From positions 1,906,610 to 1,970,609 of the forward strand of contig NZ_JALCLM010000001.1 of the NCBI RefSeq assembly GCF_022647885.1: DNA of 64,000 bases, in the 5' to 3' direction. Below the pieces are notes generated by a model, which saw only the letters and a program-made list of their open reading frames with translations, was not told where the DNA came from and searched no databases. Numbering within the stretch: position 1 is the stretch's first letter; every line of letters starts with the position of its first letter. Shown here piece by piece: positions 49,430 to 58,632 of this stretch. Source of the DNA: Bifidobacterium sp. (lineage in GTDB: Bacteria > Actinomycetota > Actinomycetes > Actinomycetales > Bifidobacteriaceae). The position numbers and the translations under genes were made by a program.

Positions 49430-50719
49430 ATGGCAGGATTGATTAACGAGATCGTAGCCGTCGTGGTGCTCCTGTGTTTGCTTGTGGTCGTGATCGTAAA
49501 GCCGCGTCGCATACCTGAGGGTTTGGCAGGCTTCGCAGGCGCTTTACTGCTCATCGCCGTTGGATCGACAACTACGAATGCCGCAATCTCAAAAATGGGT
49601 GAACTGATGCCGACCGCATTGTTTCTAGGAGCGTGCTTGATTCTCGCCGGGTTATGCGAACGAGAAGGTCTGTTCTCCTATCTCGGTGAGGTAACCGTCC
49701 GGCTTTCACACGGCAATCCTTCACGACTGTTTCTGCTGTCGTTTCTCCTATGCGCAATGGTCACCGCCGCACTGAGTCTCGACACAACTGTGCTGCTGTT
49801 GACACCGGTCATACTGCATATGTCGGATCGGGCACGCGCGGATTTTCGTCCGTATATATATGCCGCTTGTCATCTGGCCAACACCGCATCGTTGTTGCTG
49901 CCATTATCAAATCTGACGAATCTTCTGGCAATGAACAGCTCTAGGCTTGATTTCCTAGGTTTTGCTCGCACGATGTTCTTACCGTGGTGTGCAGCTGTGG
50001 CCGTTGAATACATCGTGATACGCGTAGCGTTTCATTCTTCGTTTTCACATGACGCTCTGCTCGCAGCCAGCAACTATCCCGATGGTGACGATGCCAAAAG
50101 TGTCTCGAAGGACAACGTCCCCATGTTTGCCTTATTTGTGGTGGCAGCCTCCCTGATTGGCTTTATGATATCCAGTTCGCTAGGGGCTCCCCCGTTCTGG
50201 GTCGCCTTGCTGGCCTGCCTAGTACTTTTCGTTCATAGGGTGATTCGCGAACGTGCTGTCCTTGGAGAAGAGATTCGGCGGGTTTCCAAAAATGCGAATC
50301 TGTCGTTTCTGATATTCGTGCTGTCTCTTGCGGTTGTGGTGTCCGCGTTGTCCGACAATGGTCTGGGAAGACTCATCTCTCCCCTGTTCTCCGGGGAAGC
50401 GACATTGATGAAGCTGCTGGTTGTGGCATGTTGCTCGGCTCTGGCGGCGAATCTGTTGAATAATCTGCCGGCGGCGATGCTGCTGATACCTTTGGCCGCC
50501 TCCAGCGGATCGACCCTAGTGATGGCGGTACTCATCGGCGTCAATATCGGTCCCAACCTCACCTACGCCGGTTCTCTGGCAACAATCCTGTGGAGACGAA
50601 TCGTGCACAACCACGGCAAACACATCACCCTCACGCGTTTTACAGGCATCGGGCTGGTCAGCGTGCCCCTGTGCATATTCTTCGCAACACTGTCCCTCTG
50701 GCTCGTAACTCTGCACTGA
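49430..50719 (+). CDS. ArsB/SLC13-type membrane permease
   Basis: 429 residues and about ten to twelve membrane segments. ATG 49430 has GGGAGG 5 bases upstream; the longer open frame from 49325 lacks hydrophobic character at its start. The pattern of the ArsB/NhaD/CitMHS superfamily is visible: PRRIPEGLAGFAGALLLIA near the N-terminus, LSLDTTVLLLTPV, LLPLSNLTNLLAM, and the C-terminal GVNIGPNLTYAGSLATILWR, which is close to the ArsB signature. Arsenite or another anion is a candidate substrate, but no arsR or arsC is nearby. Confidence 0.82.
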   Translation: MAGLINEIVAVVVLLCLLVVVIVKPRRIPEGLAGFAGALLLIAVGSTTTNAAISKMGELMPTALFLGACLILAGLCEREGLFSYLGEVTVRLSHGNPSRLFLLSFLLCAMVTAALSLDTTVLLLTPVILHMSDRARADFRPYIYAACHLANTASLLLPLSNLTNLLAMNSSRLDFLGFARTMFLPWCAAVAVEYIVIRVAFHSSFSHDALLAASNYPDGDDAKSVSKDNVPMFALFVVAASLIGFMISSSLGAPPFWVALLACLVLFVHRVIRERAVLGEEIRRVSKNANLSFLIFVLSLAVVVSALSDNGLGRLISPLFSGEATLMKLLVVACCSALAANLLNNLPAAMLLIPLAASSGSTLVMAVLIGVNIGPNLTYAGSLATILWRRIVHNHGKHITLTRFTGIGLVSVPLCIFFATLSLWLVTLH

Positions 50720-50887
50720 AGCCATTGTATATGCACCATCACCATGCGAGGCCACTAGCACACAGCGAGCGCTCAATTGGATGCGACTATAACCGTCGGT
50801 TTGTTGCGGTTTTGGGCGTTTTGGCATGTCGTCAACAAGCATTGATGACCCAAGTCGGTCTCGAACCAGCGATCGTGAGATTAGAAG

Positions 50888-51424
50888 TCAGTGAGTACCT
50901 AATTCTTTGTCGAACAGAAGACTGTCTTCGTCGTAATAGTCCTGCGTGATTCCCCTTGATGTCATATGTAATCGTTCACACACATGTATGGATGGGGAAT
51001 TATTGGGGTCCACCACCGCCATGACTGTTCTAAGTCCTCTGTTTGCAGCGTCATCAAGCACTGCTTTGGCCGCCTCAGTGGCATAACCACAACCTTGGGC
51101 GTCCGGATGCAGTTGCCACCCTATCTCAATGGGAGCTTGCAAGTTGATACCTTTGATACTTTGAGAAAGTCTGACGGGCTTCAACAGCATGTTGCCTAGT
51201 GGAGTACCTTCTTGCGAAGTGATGAGCCATATCCCATAAATGCTATGGTCCAAGGATTGCCTTCTCCTGATGGATTCTTTCGCTTCCTCAATGTCCGTCA
51301 TGGTGTGTGCGTATGGCCCGAGATATCTCACAGACTCTTGTCGTGACTCCAAATCGAAAAGGAAGTGCGCATCATCCTGCTGCCAGGGGCGGAGGATGAG
51401 CCTATCACTGAATATGCTTCGCAT
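50888..51424 (-). CDS. GNAT acetyltransferase, RimJ/RimL type
   Basis: 178 residues. Starts SDRLILRPWQQDDAHFLFDL, the usual RimJ-type opening. Motif A is EIGWQLHPDAQGCGYATEAA, and the VVDPNNSPSIHVCERLHM segment is standard. ATG 51424 is the only good start. It has no close neighbours on its strand. Acceptor unknown. Confidence 0.88.
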   Translation of the reverse strand: MRSIFSDRLILRPWQQDDAHFLFDLESRQESVRYLGPYAHTMTDIEEAKESIRRRQSLDHSIYGIWLITSQEGTPLGNMLLKPVRLSQSIKGINLQAPIEIGWQLHPDAQGCGYATEAAKAVLDDAANRGLRTVMAVVDPNNSPSIHVCERLHMTSRGITQDYYDEDSLLFDKELGTH

Positions 51425-51531
51425 GGTGCAATATTATCCGGCACCTGCTCGCCTGAAAAGCGTTGCCTGAAGTATTGATAATTACAGGGAATCGAAGAAA
51501 TCGGCCAGGAGATAACGGCTGAGGGTGAATT

Positions 51532-51615
51532 TGCGTTTTGCAGTGTTTGCAAGGTCTGAAGTGGTATGGAAATCAGGCTTTCACTCTGACAGCGAGCGGC
51601 AGTCCATGAGAATCA
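51532..51615 (+). repeat. Non-coding repeat, copy 1
   Basis: An 84-base segment that aligns with 55490-55574 in the same orientation, roughly 70-75% identical by hand. The best shared block is TGGTAT-GAAA-T-AG-CTTTCACTCTGACA, followed by GCGGCA and GAATCA. It lies between a GNAT gene and the XRE regulator. Confidence 0.7.
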
Positions 51616-51667
51616 AACACTGCTCATCTCAGAAAGCTGCAGCCTGAACCTACACTTGATATAGAGG

Positions 51668-52555
51668 TCAGCCGGTGGACTGTGGCGAGTGTGTCGGCTG
51701 TGCGAGGGACACATCGATCTCCTTGTTGTTTGAAAGCATAGCAAGTGCCTGACTTTCGGGACTATCAGCTTCAGCAGTATAGATTTGAAGGCGTAGATCA
51801 GGATCGTCTGGCTGAGTCCACACTTGGTAATGCAGATGCAGGGCACCAAATGCCGGATGCAATAACGTGCGATCACCGAGGGTGCATTCGTGCACGTCGT
51901 GAGCCGCCCATAGTCGGGCGAATTCGGGACTATGCATCGATAATTCTCCAATGAGTGATGCGAGAGTGGCATCATCGGGATGTCGGCCCGATGTCAGACG
52001 CAGGTATCCGACATTGATTCGAGCTGCCTGCTGCCAGTCCTCATACATTTCTCGAACAAATGGGTCAAAAAACAGTAGACGGGCCATAACAGGTCGGTGC
52101 CGCGCGTCAGAGGGTGCCATCTCATCAAGATGCGGCGCAATTAGACGATGACCGGCGGTATTCCAGCCGAGAATGTCCGTGTAGCGTCCCATCAGTATTG
52201 CCGGCGCGGATCCTATTGCGGTGAGCAACCGCGCCGCAGATGGTCCGGGATTTTTGCTTCTCGGATGATACAGCTCGTTGGCAGTGAGTTGGGCTAGATC
52301 ATATAAATGGGCGCGTTCGGCATCATTGAGATGCAAGGCGCGAGCCAAAGCGTCGAGTACAGATGGTGATGCGCTGGTTGAGCTGCCGCGTTCCAGTCTG
52401 GTGTAATACGAGGTGGAGATTCCGGCCAGTTCGGCGACTTCCTCTCGTCTGAGTCCGGGAACACGTCGCCAGCGCCCTCCCCTTGGCAGGTCAGACTCCT
52501 GTGGATCCAACCGTGCTCGTCGTGTGGAAAGAAAACGTCCAAGTTCGCTAGGCAT
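51668..52555 (-). CDS. XRE-family transcriptional regulator with MmyB-like ligand domain
   Basis: 295 residues. The N-terminal helix-turn-helix contains VPGLRREEVAELAGISTSYY and LERG, typical of this actinobacterial XRE group, and DALARALHLNDAERAHLYDL. The C-terminal domain (about 105-280) matches the MmyB-like ligand-binding fold (LGWNTAGHRLI, HPAFGALHLHYQVW). It is divergent from the MFS gene, with about 170 bases between their starts, and so is likely its regulator. Such regulators commonly control the adjacent transporter or oxidoreductase. Confidence 0.9.
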   Translation of the reverse strand: MPSELGRFLSTRRARLDPQESDLPRGGRWRRVPGLRREEVAELAGISTSYYTRLERGSSTSASPSVLDALARALHLNDAERAHLYDLAQLTANELYHPRSKNPGPSAARLLTAIGSAPAILMGRYTDILGWNTAGHRLIAPHLDEMAPSDARHRPVMARLLFFDPFVREMYEDWQQAARINVGYLRLTSGRHPDDATLASLIGELSMHSPEFARLWAAHDVHECTLGDRTLLHPAFGALHLHYQVWTQPDDPDLRLQIYTAEADSPESQALAMLSNNKEIDVSLAQPTHSPQSTG

Positions 52556-52724
52556 GTTCCCATGCTAGGCGCATTGTGCAATGAGTTTCCAGACCCTGAT
52601 TGTGCTAGGAACTTCTCGGTCTTGTTGACTTGTCGCTGTAGAGAGACGCTCTTCTCATGCCTGTTGGAAAGCCGTGTCGAAACAATGGCAAATCGAAACA
52701 GCGGTATTGAGAGGAAGACCCGCA

Positions 52725-54008
52725 ATGTCAGTGAGAAAAACCATACAGTACCGAAGGGATACATCCTCTTCAAACTCCAGGACCATAGCAAGAAGACGCT
52801 ATCCGCTGATCCCTGCAGCGTTCGCCGGTTTGCTGGTGTTCTTTCTGTTCACACTTTCCAATATTCCCACGCCCCTGTATGTCATTTGGCAACGAGATTG
52901 GGATTTCTCATCTGGGACGTTAACGGTCGTGTTTTCAGGAACGTATGTTGCGGCGATTATGCTCAGTCTGCTGATCGTCGGACGTCTGGCTGATCTGTAT
53001 GGGCGACGCCCCGTCCTCGTTGCGGGAGCGGTGTGTGCCTGCCTGGCTTCTGTGGTGTTTCTGATGTCTGATGGGGTGTCCGACTTGCTGTTGGGTCGTT
53101 TTCTATCCGGCATAACCATCGCATGTACGGTCACTGCCGGCATGGCTGCATGTGTTGATCTTGCTCCACGCGGGCGCAAGGCAAGCGGCTCTCTCTTCGC
53201 CACAATCGGTCTGGTCTCCGGCGCCGGATTCGGTCCACTGCTCGCGGGATTTATCTCACCATTGAGCAATAAACCGCAAATTCCCATATTTATTACCATG
53301 CTGGTCATCAGCGTGCTCGCCTTGTCCATAACTCTATTACTGCCCCTGAGCCTTCCATCACCCTGCCACCAAAAGCGGGAACTATTGCCTGCTTTGCCTC
53401 GTGTTCCTCGTGGATTCGGCAAGGTGCTCATCTGGGCTACCGCAACCGCCTCCCCAGGCATGACCGTGGCAGCTTTTATGGTGGGCCTTGCACCATCCGT
53501 TCTTGCTAATCTGTTGCACCAATCCAACTCCGTCACAGCTGGAATAATCGTCTGTTCTATGTTCATCGCCGGAACCGTAGCTCAGATACCAGTGAAGCGA
53601 CTCGATATGAGAGCACAGCTCGCCGTCGGTCCGATATGTGCCCTTCTGGCGATGGCGATCGTAACGATATGCGTGACAATCGCTCCCAATATAGAGCTCT
53701 TTGCCCTCGCTGCAATCCTGTGTGGCATCGCGCAAGGCACCGGGCAACTTGCGGCCGTGGCGCTTATCGGGACGACCATCAACCAAACCCACCGCTCCGA
53801 GTCAGACGCCGCACTGAATCTTGTCAGTTACATTCCGACCGCAGTGTTGCCCATACTGTGTGGCTATGCTGCGGATGGTATCGGACTTGCATGGGCATGT
53901 CTGGCTTTCGCCATCCTTATCATCGTTATTACCGCCTCTTGCCTGGTCTTCACCCAGCGCACGTATCATCGGCGGGCTGGAGCCGAAGCTGACTGGTATG
54001 TAGTGTAG
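52725..54008 (+). CDS. MFS transporter
   Basis: About 427 residues with twelve predicted membrane segments. ATG 52725 has GAGGA 9 bases upstream. The loop 2-3 motif is VGRLADLYGRRPVLVAGA, the MFS motif A, and GRFLSGITIACTVTAGM fits helix 4. It belongs to the drug-efflux-like part of the superfamily, but the substrate is not readable. The divergent XRE regulator probably controls it. The AEC gene follows within 22 bases. Confidence 0.9.
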   Translation: MSVRKTIQYRRDTSSSNSRTIARRRYPLIPAAFAGLLVFFLFTLSNIPTPLYVIWQRDWDFSSGTLTVVFSGTYVAAIMLSLLIVGRLADLYGRRPVLVAGAVCACLASVVFLMSDGVSDLLLGRFLSGITIACTVTAGMAACVDLAPRGRKASGSLFATIGLVSGAGFGPLLAGFISPLSNKPQIPIFITMLVISVLALSITLLLPLSLPSPCHQKRELLPALPRVPRGFGKVLIWATATASPGMTVAAFMVGLAPSVLANLLHQSNSVTAGIIVCSMFIAGTVAQIPVKRLDMRAQLAVGPICALLAMAIVTICVTIAPNIELFALAAILCGIAQGTGQLAAVALIGTTINQTHRSESDAALNLVSYIPTAVLPILCGYAADGIGLAWACLAFAILIIVITASCLVFTQRTYHRRAGAEADWYVV

Positions 54009-54029
54009 AGCGTGGAAAGAGGTGCACGC

Positions 54030-54998
54030 GTGGGGCAAGCCGGGGTCGTATCCGTACAATTGGTCGGATTCTTCATTATGCTAATGGTCGGCTATACGTG
54101 TGTACGGCTCAAATTCTATGGAATGACAACGCTGAATGGATTCTGTTCTTTGCTTGCCAATGTGCTCATTCCAGTATTGGTGTTTTCGAATGCCGTCGAT
54201 GGCGCTACCAGAACCGATCTGGTAAACAACTGGGGCATTATGCTTTTGACCGCCATCATGTATGCACTGCTGATGCTTGTGTTCTGGGTATTCGCGAAAC
54301 TACTCAAGCTCAGGCGAGAACGGAGCCGGCTCTTTCAGGCATCTATGATATTCGGCAATGCAGGCTTCATCGGCATCCCCCTAGTGATGGCACTCTTCCC
54401 TCAAAATGGTGCCATCTATGTGGTCTTGATGTCATTAATCGATCAATCACTGCTATGGACTTACGGCGTCTGGCTGTGTGAACCGATACGTGCCGAATCA
54501 TCCGTTTCGCAGGATACCCCATTGCTGAGAACTCGACTGTTGAGCATCCTGCGCCGCTTCGTGAATCCTGCATTCATCGGAGTTCTGCTGGCGCTACTGC
54601 TAATCCTGTGCAACCTTCATCTGCCGACCCTGATTCTGAAACCTTTGCACACCATTGGTACTATGGCCACACCGATGTCGATGATATATCTGGGTGGCTT
54701 GTTCGCCTTAACGAAGTGGTGGAATGTGCTCAAGCGCTACGAGCTGTATATAGGCCTGGTGTTGAAAATGATCGCATTCCCCTTGGCACTGTATGCGCTA
54801 TTGAACGCGATACCACTGCCCGTGACGCATGACATGATTATCATGATCACCATCATCGCCGCTTTACCAACGATGACGACCGTCGCCATGTTCTCCGGTC
54901 GCAGCAACAATATGCCTGATTACGCGGTGGGTTTCGTGCTGGTTTCCACACTTTTCTCGCTGTTCTCACTCAGCGCTGTTTCGATGATCATTCTCTAG
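54030..54998 (+). CDS. AEC family (auxin efflux carrier-like) permease
   Basis: About 322 residues and ten membrane segments. GTG 54030 (AGAGG 7 bases upstream) is preferred over GTG 54012. Family marks: the N-terminal FFIMLMVGYTCVRLKFYG, LLANVLIPVLVFSNAV, FGNAGFIGIPLVMALFPQNG and a mirrored second half (MATPMSMIYLGGLFA). AEC proteins export organic acids such as malate. It is close behind the MFS gene and may share its transcript. Confidence 0.9.
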   Translation: MGQAGVVSVQLVGFFIMLMVGYTCVRLKFYGMTTLNGFCSLLANVLIPVLVFSNAVDGATRTDLVNNWGIMLLTAIMYALLMLVFWVFAKLLKLRRERSRLFQASMIFGNAGFIGIPLVMALFPQNGAIYVVLMSLIDQSLLWTYGVWLCEPIRAESSVSQDTPLLRTRLLSILRRFVNPAFIGVLLALLLILCNLHLPTLILKPLHTIGTMATPMSMIYLGGLFALTKWWNVLKRYELYIGLVLKMIAFPLALYALLNAIPLPVTHDMIIMITIIAALPTMTTVAMFSGRSNNMPDYAVGFVLVSTLFSLFSLSAVSMIIL

Positions 54999-55621
54999 AA
55001 CCAGACATCACGAATATTCCGGAACACAAGGTATCCGAGAAGATACTGCGCGCCATCCGATCCTGTTGCCGATGCGCCATCACCGACACCTCAATCCCGC
55101 TATCGGTGACGCAACGCACTCCCCCGCCATCAGGAAAGCAAACACAAAGTCGCATATGTCCACTACTGCCACCTGGTTTTGAACCCATATTCGATACTTA
55201 CGCTATCCCAATCACGAGCCATACGTTTACGCCAGAATGTGCTGCCACCAATCACACCTTCGAGCGATATAACCCATAGCACATCACATCAGTTGTCAAC
55301 ATGCAGCAATCCGGTTCCATGACAACGACTTACGATCCAAGGACGGATGATGCCACGCACATAGACTCTTGGCATCGGTGAAGGACTTGGATTCACTCTT
55401 TCAATTGCATCAGCACCACCAAACAGGCCACCGTGGTACGCAAGTGCGCTGCGAACCCCAGAAGTGAAGCTGGAGTAGCTTTGGCGCATTGGGATTTTGA
55501 AAGTTTGGCAGGTCGGACGTGGTATGAAAATTAGACTTTCACTCTGACAACAAAGCGGCATCCTATAAGAATCATCCGGAATCAGGTCAGCGCTAAGACG
55601 ACCAGAGTGTGTATAGAAAAA
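54999..55621. other. 623-base stretch without an assignable gene
   Basis: No supportable gene. Open frames on both strands are short and unlike known families. It contains the second copy of the ~85-base repeat (55490-55574). The region may hold worn remnants of lost genes. Confidence 0.5.
55490..55574 (+). repeat. Non-coding repeat, copy 2
   Basis: An 85-base partner of 51532-51615, in the same orientation. It ends about 50 bases before the 3' end of the AAA ATPase gene. Neither copy has obvious terminal inverted repeats or a duplicated target. Confidence 0.7.
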
Positions 55622-56362
55622 TCACTCACCCGTCTCCCCTAACAGATGTCGCAGGACTGACTCGCGATGGTTGATGAAGGTCTCCGTTATCCGATAGGCG
55701 TTAGTCTCCTCGTAAGAGCACGGACGGATGGGCGGATTGTCGAAATCAAGTATCGTCGCACCGGGCAAGCCAAGCAGAATCGGCGAATGCGTGGCGATGA
55801 TGAACTGCGACCCATGGGCTGCACGTTCATCAATCATCGCCAGCAGTGACAGTTGGCGTTGCGCCGACAGCGCCGATTCGGGCTCATCCATCAGATACAG
55901 CCCTTCAGATTCGAAAGCGTCAACAAATGACAGGAAGCTTTCTCCATGCGACTGCTCATGAAGATTGATGTTAGGCGCTGTTGATTGAGGGGACGGTCCA
56001 TACTCCAAGGCTGCTGTCGCCATGTTGAAAAAGCTTTCGGCCCGAAAGAAATAACTTGAACGCGATTTGCCTCGATCTCGCGCGATGCTCAGGGCCTGAC
56101 CAAGTTCAGAAACGTCATCGTAGGTTGAGAAGCGATAATTCAGCGTGCCGCCCTCACCATTGAAGCCATAAGTGGTAGCGATCGCCTCAAGCAATGTCGA
56201 TTTGCCGGTCCCGTTTTCTCCGACCAAAAAGGTTACCCGCGCATCGAATGCCAAGGAATCAAGCGCTCTGATAGCGGGGATATGCCGCAGATATGAATCC
56301 TCGGGTATCGCGTTCCAATTCACATCCACGCTACGAATAAATCGCAGCGTCGTCTTATCCAT
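55622..56362 (-). CDS. AAA family ATPase (ABC-type, stand-alone)
   Basis: About 246 residues. Walker A is FLVGENGTGKSTLLEAIA, Walker B YLMDEPESALSAQRQLSLL, and the H-loop FIIATHSPILLGLPGA. This arrangement is that of stand-alone ABC/SMC-like ATPases (AAA_15/AAA_21-type), often found in defence or toxin systems, though no obvious partner lies beside it. ATG 56362 (MDKTTLRF) is preferred; ATG 56374 and an opening at 56407 are alternatives. Function is unknown; it is not part of a transporter operon. Confidence 0.85.
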   Translation of the reverse strand: MDKTTLRFIRSVDVNWNAIPEDSYLRHIPAIRALDSLAFDARVTFLVGENGTGKSTLLEAIATTYGFNGEGGTLNYRFSTYDDVSELGQALSIARDRGKSRSSYFFRAESFFNMATAALEYGPSPQSTAPNINLHEQSHGESFLSFVDAFESEGLYLMDEPESALSAQRQLSLLAMIDERAAHGSQFIIATHSPILLGLPGATILDFDNPPIRPCSYEETNAYRITETFINHRESVLRHLLGETGE

Positions 56363-56672
56363 ATCCACTTGCATCCGTTTCTGATAATTGTATCCGGCGA
56401 GCGGCATCTGGGCCCGTGCACCTTACATACCGATTACAGCACTATTGTCACACGAAACAATCCCAGGCTTGGGAAGGGCACCACTTATGTCACCTCGATC
56501 AGAGCGCTCCATTCCTACTAATCTCTGAGCTCGTGTGCACTGCTTTCTGCCTCGGGTGCGCGCGTGGGCGTAACTGTGCGTATCAGCACAAGATAGCCGC
56601 CATACACGTGTCTACATGCACGGCCACGCATTCGGAATATGCACAATGACAAGAAAACTAGCATATCGACAG

Positions 56673-58463
56673 TCATGGCGTTGGTATATCTTCAACGGTT
56701 ATTTGGAAAGTTAACGCTCCGGCATAGTCACCAGCATCAGCATCGCTTGCTACGATTCCATCAACAAAGCGAGCCTGCAAAGTCGCTGCAACGGGTGTGC
56801 CAGACGAAACCACCAAATCACTACCATTCTGAAACTTAAGCGGTGTGCTCGACTGGTTCACGCGCAACTCATAACCCAAACTCTTCTCGCCCGAAGTAAT
56901 CTCTAGAGCTGGGTCACCATTTTGAGCCGCTACGCGCACCGCTACCTGCTCACCCTCAGCAACACCAGCTACGTTAATAGCCAAATTCACGTTATTACCC
57001 ACCCACTGGGACACATCGCCAGCTTTGGTACCATCAAGTACGAAGCCTGCGGGCAACGTCACCATCACCTCAGACTCCACTTCGCCAGATACATCAGACC
57101 CTGGAAGCTGCTTACCCTTGATCGTGGTTTTCACTGGTTCTGTAGCCTTATTCGTCAACCCGGCAGACTCACTGCCATCCTGTTGACCCCACACATACAA
57201 GTCGTAATCCTTCAACTCGTCAGTCATGGCCAACATAGGCAACCTAGTATTACCACCGTCATTGGTTTTACCCGAGCCCAACACCGTGTTCGACTCAGGG
57301 TCAACAACCTTCCAACCCAAACCCGACTGTGCATCCAAATCGGACCTACCAGACAAACTCAATCTGCGTGGACCCGCATCATCAGAAACCGAAACGGACC
57401 AATCCTCATTTAACTTCTTGCCCGACTCCACAAACGTCAATCGTAAATCACTCGACGCTCTCTGGCTCTGATCCTGACTGTCCGCCGACAGTAGCAGATT
57501 ATCAAGACCCAAACGAAGAGCAGGCCGCAACCCTGGAGTCTCTTGGTTCGTATTGAAAGTGTTTGGTTCACCATTAATCTTCACACGGACCGCAATCGAA
57601 TTGTGCGACCATCGAGCGGAACGCAACCAAGAGCCAGAAGCACCATTAGCACATCCAGTCTGGGCTGTGTCATCAATATATATCTTGCAAGCAAGATTCG
57701 GATCCGCGTTCGTTCCAGAGAAATGACCAAAATACTTATTCACATCACCAATAGACAACGGAAACACCTTATAAGCATTCACCGAAAAAGAACCAACAGG
57801 ATCAGTCACCGGCTCACTACCAGAACTACACCCTACGGACTGAGCAGCAGTACACACACCCTCCAACTTGGCCGAACGCAACAACCCTTGCTCAAACGAA
57901 GAATAATTCGCCGCACCAACAGCATCAGACACCACCGCAAGATTCGACTTATACGAAGCAGTCTCACTATCAAAAGAATTCCGAAACGAAGCATTCGTAT
58001 CAAACTTAAAACCAGCAGTCACCACATCATCAGCCCACAACAGAGCCTCATTAGCAGCAACCGACGTCGTCGACGACGCCGACCAATCATTCGTAGGCAC
58101 CGTCGCTTTATTAAACGACCTACCAGCCTCACTCGCCACCGCACCCTTCGCCAACGTCTTATACCCACCAGACACCTGCTTAGAGTCATATGTACCCGAA
58201 CTACCCTGCTTACCAAACACAATCCGACGAGTCGAAGCCCAACCACTCGAAACAACAGGAGTCGCACCAACAGACAAGGTACTGAAATAGCCATCAGCCA
58301 CACCAGCCTTCACCGTACCCGCAACCGCAGCATCATCAGCAGCCGCCCACTCAACCGGCAACGCCACCATCACCCCTGTAAGCAGCACGAAAACTGCCAG
58401 AACGAACGCGACCAGAACAGCACCACCACGATACCGGCCAACACCACCACGCAAACCACCCAT
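56673..58463 (-). CDS. Secreted DGR target protein with variable region
   Basis: 596 residues. An N-terminal membrane segment (GGAVLVAFVLAVFVLLTGVM) ends in a likely signal-peptidase site near WAAADDA. Residues ~50-315 form a domain ending in SGSWLRSARWSHNS ... GLRPALRLGL, which fits the WLRS...G(V/L)RPAL pattern of DUF6273/C-type-lectin-like DGR targets. The variable region (about residues 272-315) aligns gaplessly to a template repeat at 61300-61429. The C-terminal ~280 residues look like beta-rich stalk domains. No LPXTG motif; it ends VEDIPTP. A 12-G run lies 28 bases before the start. Unusual: the VR is mid-protein rather than at the C-terminus. Confidence 0.8.
   Translation of the reverse strand: MGGLRGGVGRYRGGAVLVAFVLAVFVLLTGVMVALPVEWAAADDAAVAGTVKAGVADGYFSTLSVGATPVVSSGWASTRRIVFGKQGSSGTYDSKQVSGGYKTLAKGAVASEAGRSFNKATVPTNDWSASSTTSVAANEALLWADDVVTAGFKFDTNASFRNSFDSETASYKSNLAVVSDAVGAANYSSFEQGLLRSAKLEGVCTAAQSVGCSSGSEPVTDPVGSFSVNAYKVFPLSIGDVNKYFGHFSGTNADPNLACKIYIDDTAQTGCANGASGSWLRSARWSHNSIAVRVKINGEPNTFNTNQETPGLRPALRLGLDNLLLSADSQDQSQRASSDLRLTFVESGKKLNEDWSVSVSDDAGPRRLSLSGRSDLDAQSGLGWKVVDPESNTVLGSGKTNDGGNTRLPMLAMTDELKDYDLYVWGQQDGSESAGLTNKATEPVKTTIKGKQLPGSDVSGEVESEVMVTLPAGFVLDGTKAGDVSQWVGNNVNLAINVAGVAEGEQVAVRVAAQNGDPALEITSGEKSLGYELRVNQSSTPLKFQNGSDLVVSSGTPVAATLQARFVDGIVASDADAGDYAGALTFQITVEDIPTP
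57520..57649 (-). repeat. DGR variable repeat (VR) in the target gene
   Basis: 130 bases that match the TR at 61300-61429 without gaps. The shared ends are GCAGGCCGCAACCC at one side and AACGCAACCAAGAGCCAGAAGCA at the other (plus-strand view). By hand about 42 positions differ; about 18 of these are at template adenines. Confidence 0.75.
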
Positions 58464-58490
58464 AACACTAATCCCGCCTCAAAAACAGCA

Positions 58491-58502
58491 CCCCCCCCCC
58501 CC
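58491..58502 (-). repeat. 12-base poly-G run upstream of the target gene
   Basis: Twelve consecutive C on the plus strand, read as G12 in the direction of the target gene, with its 3' end 27 bases before the ATG at 58463. Such runs slip during replication and can switch expression of surface proteins. Confidence 0.9.
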
Positions 58503-58632
58503 GCGACCAGCACTTGCACCAACATGCGCCAACAGGAGGACACGCAACCATACAATATGCTCAACATCATACAGTAAGTATATGTTTATATCTTATAGCT
58601 TATTAGCAAACAGGAGGAAAGGTGCCCCACTC

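Noticed and set aside
52799..53566. 255-residue minus-strand open frame opposite the MFS gene
   Set aside because: No hydrophobic or domain pattern; the plus-strand frame has twelve membrane segments and MFS motifs.
54988..55561. Two short minus-strand frames as possible transposase fragments
   Set aside because: No transposase motifs or terminal repeats could be recognised.
57543..58577. 344-residue plus-strand open frame opposite the DGR target gene
   Set aside because: It is rich in Arg, Thr and Ser with no domain pattern. It is a by-product of codon bias in the minus-strand gene, and the secreted protein on the other strand is well supported.
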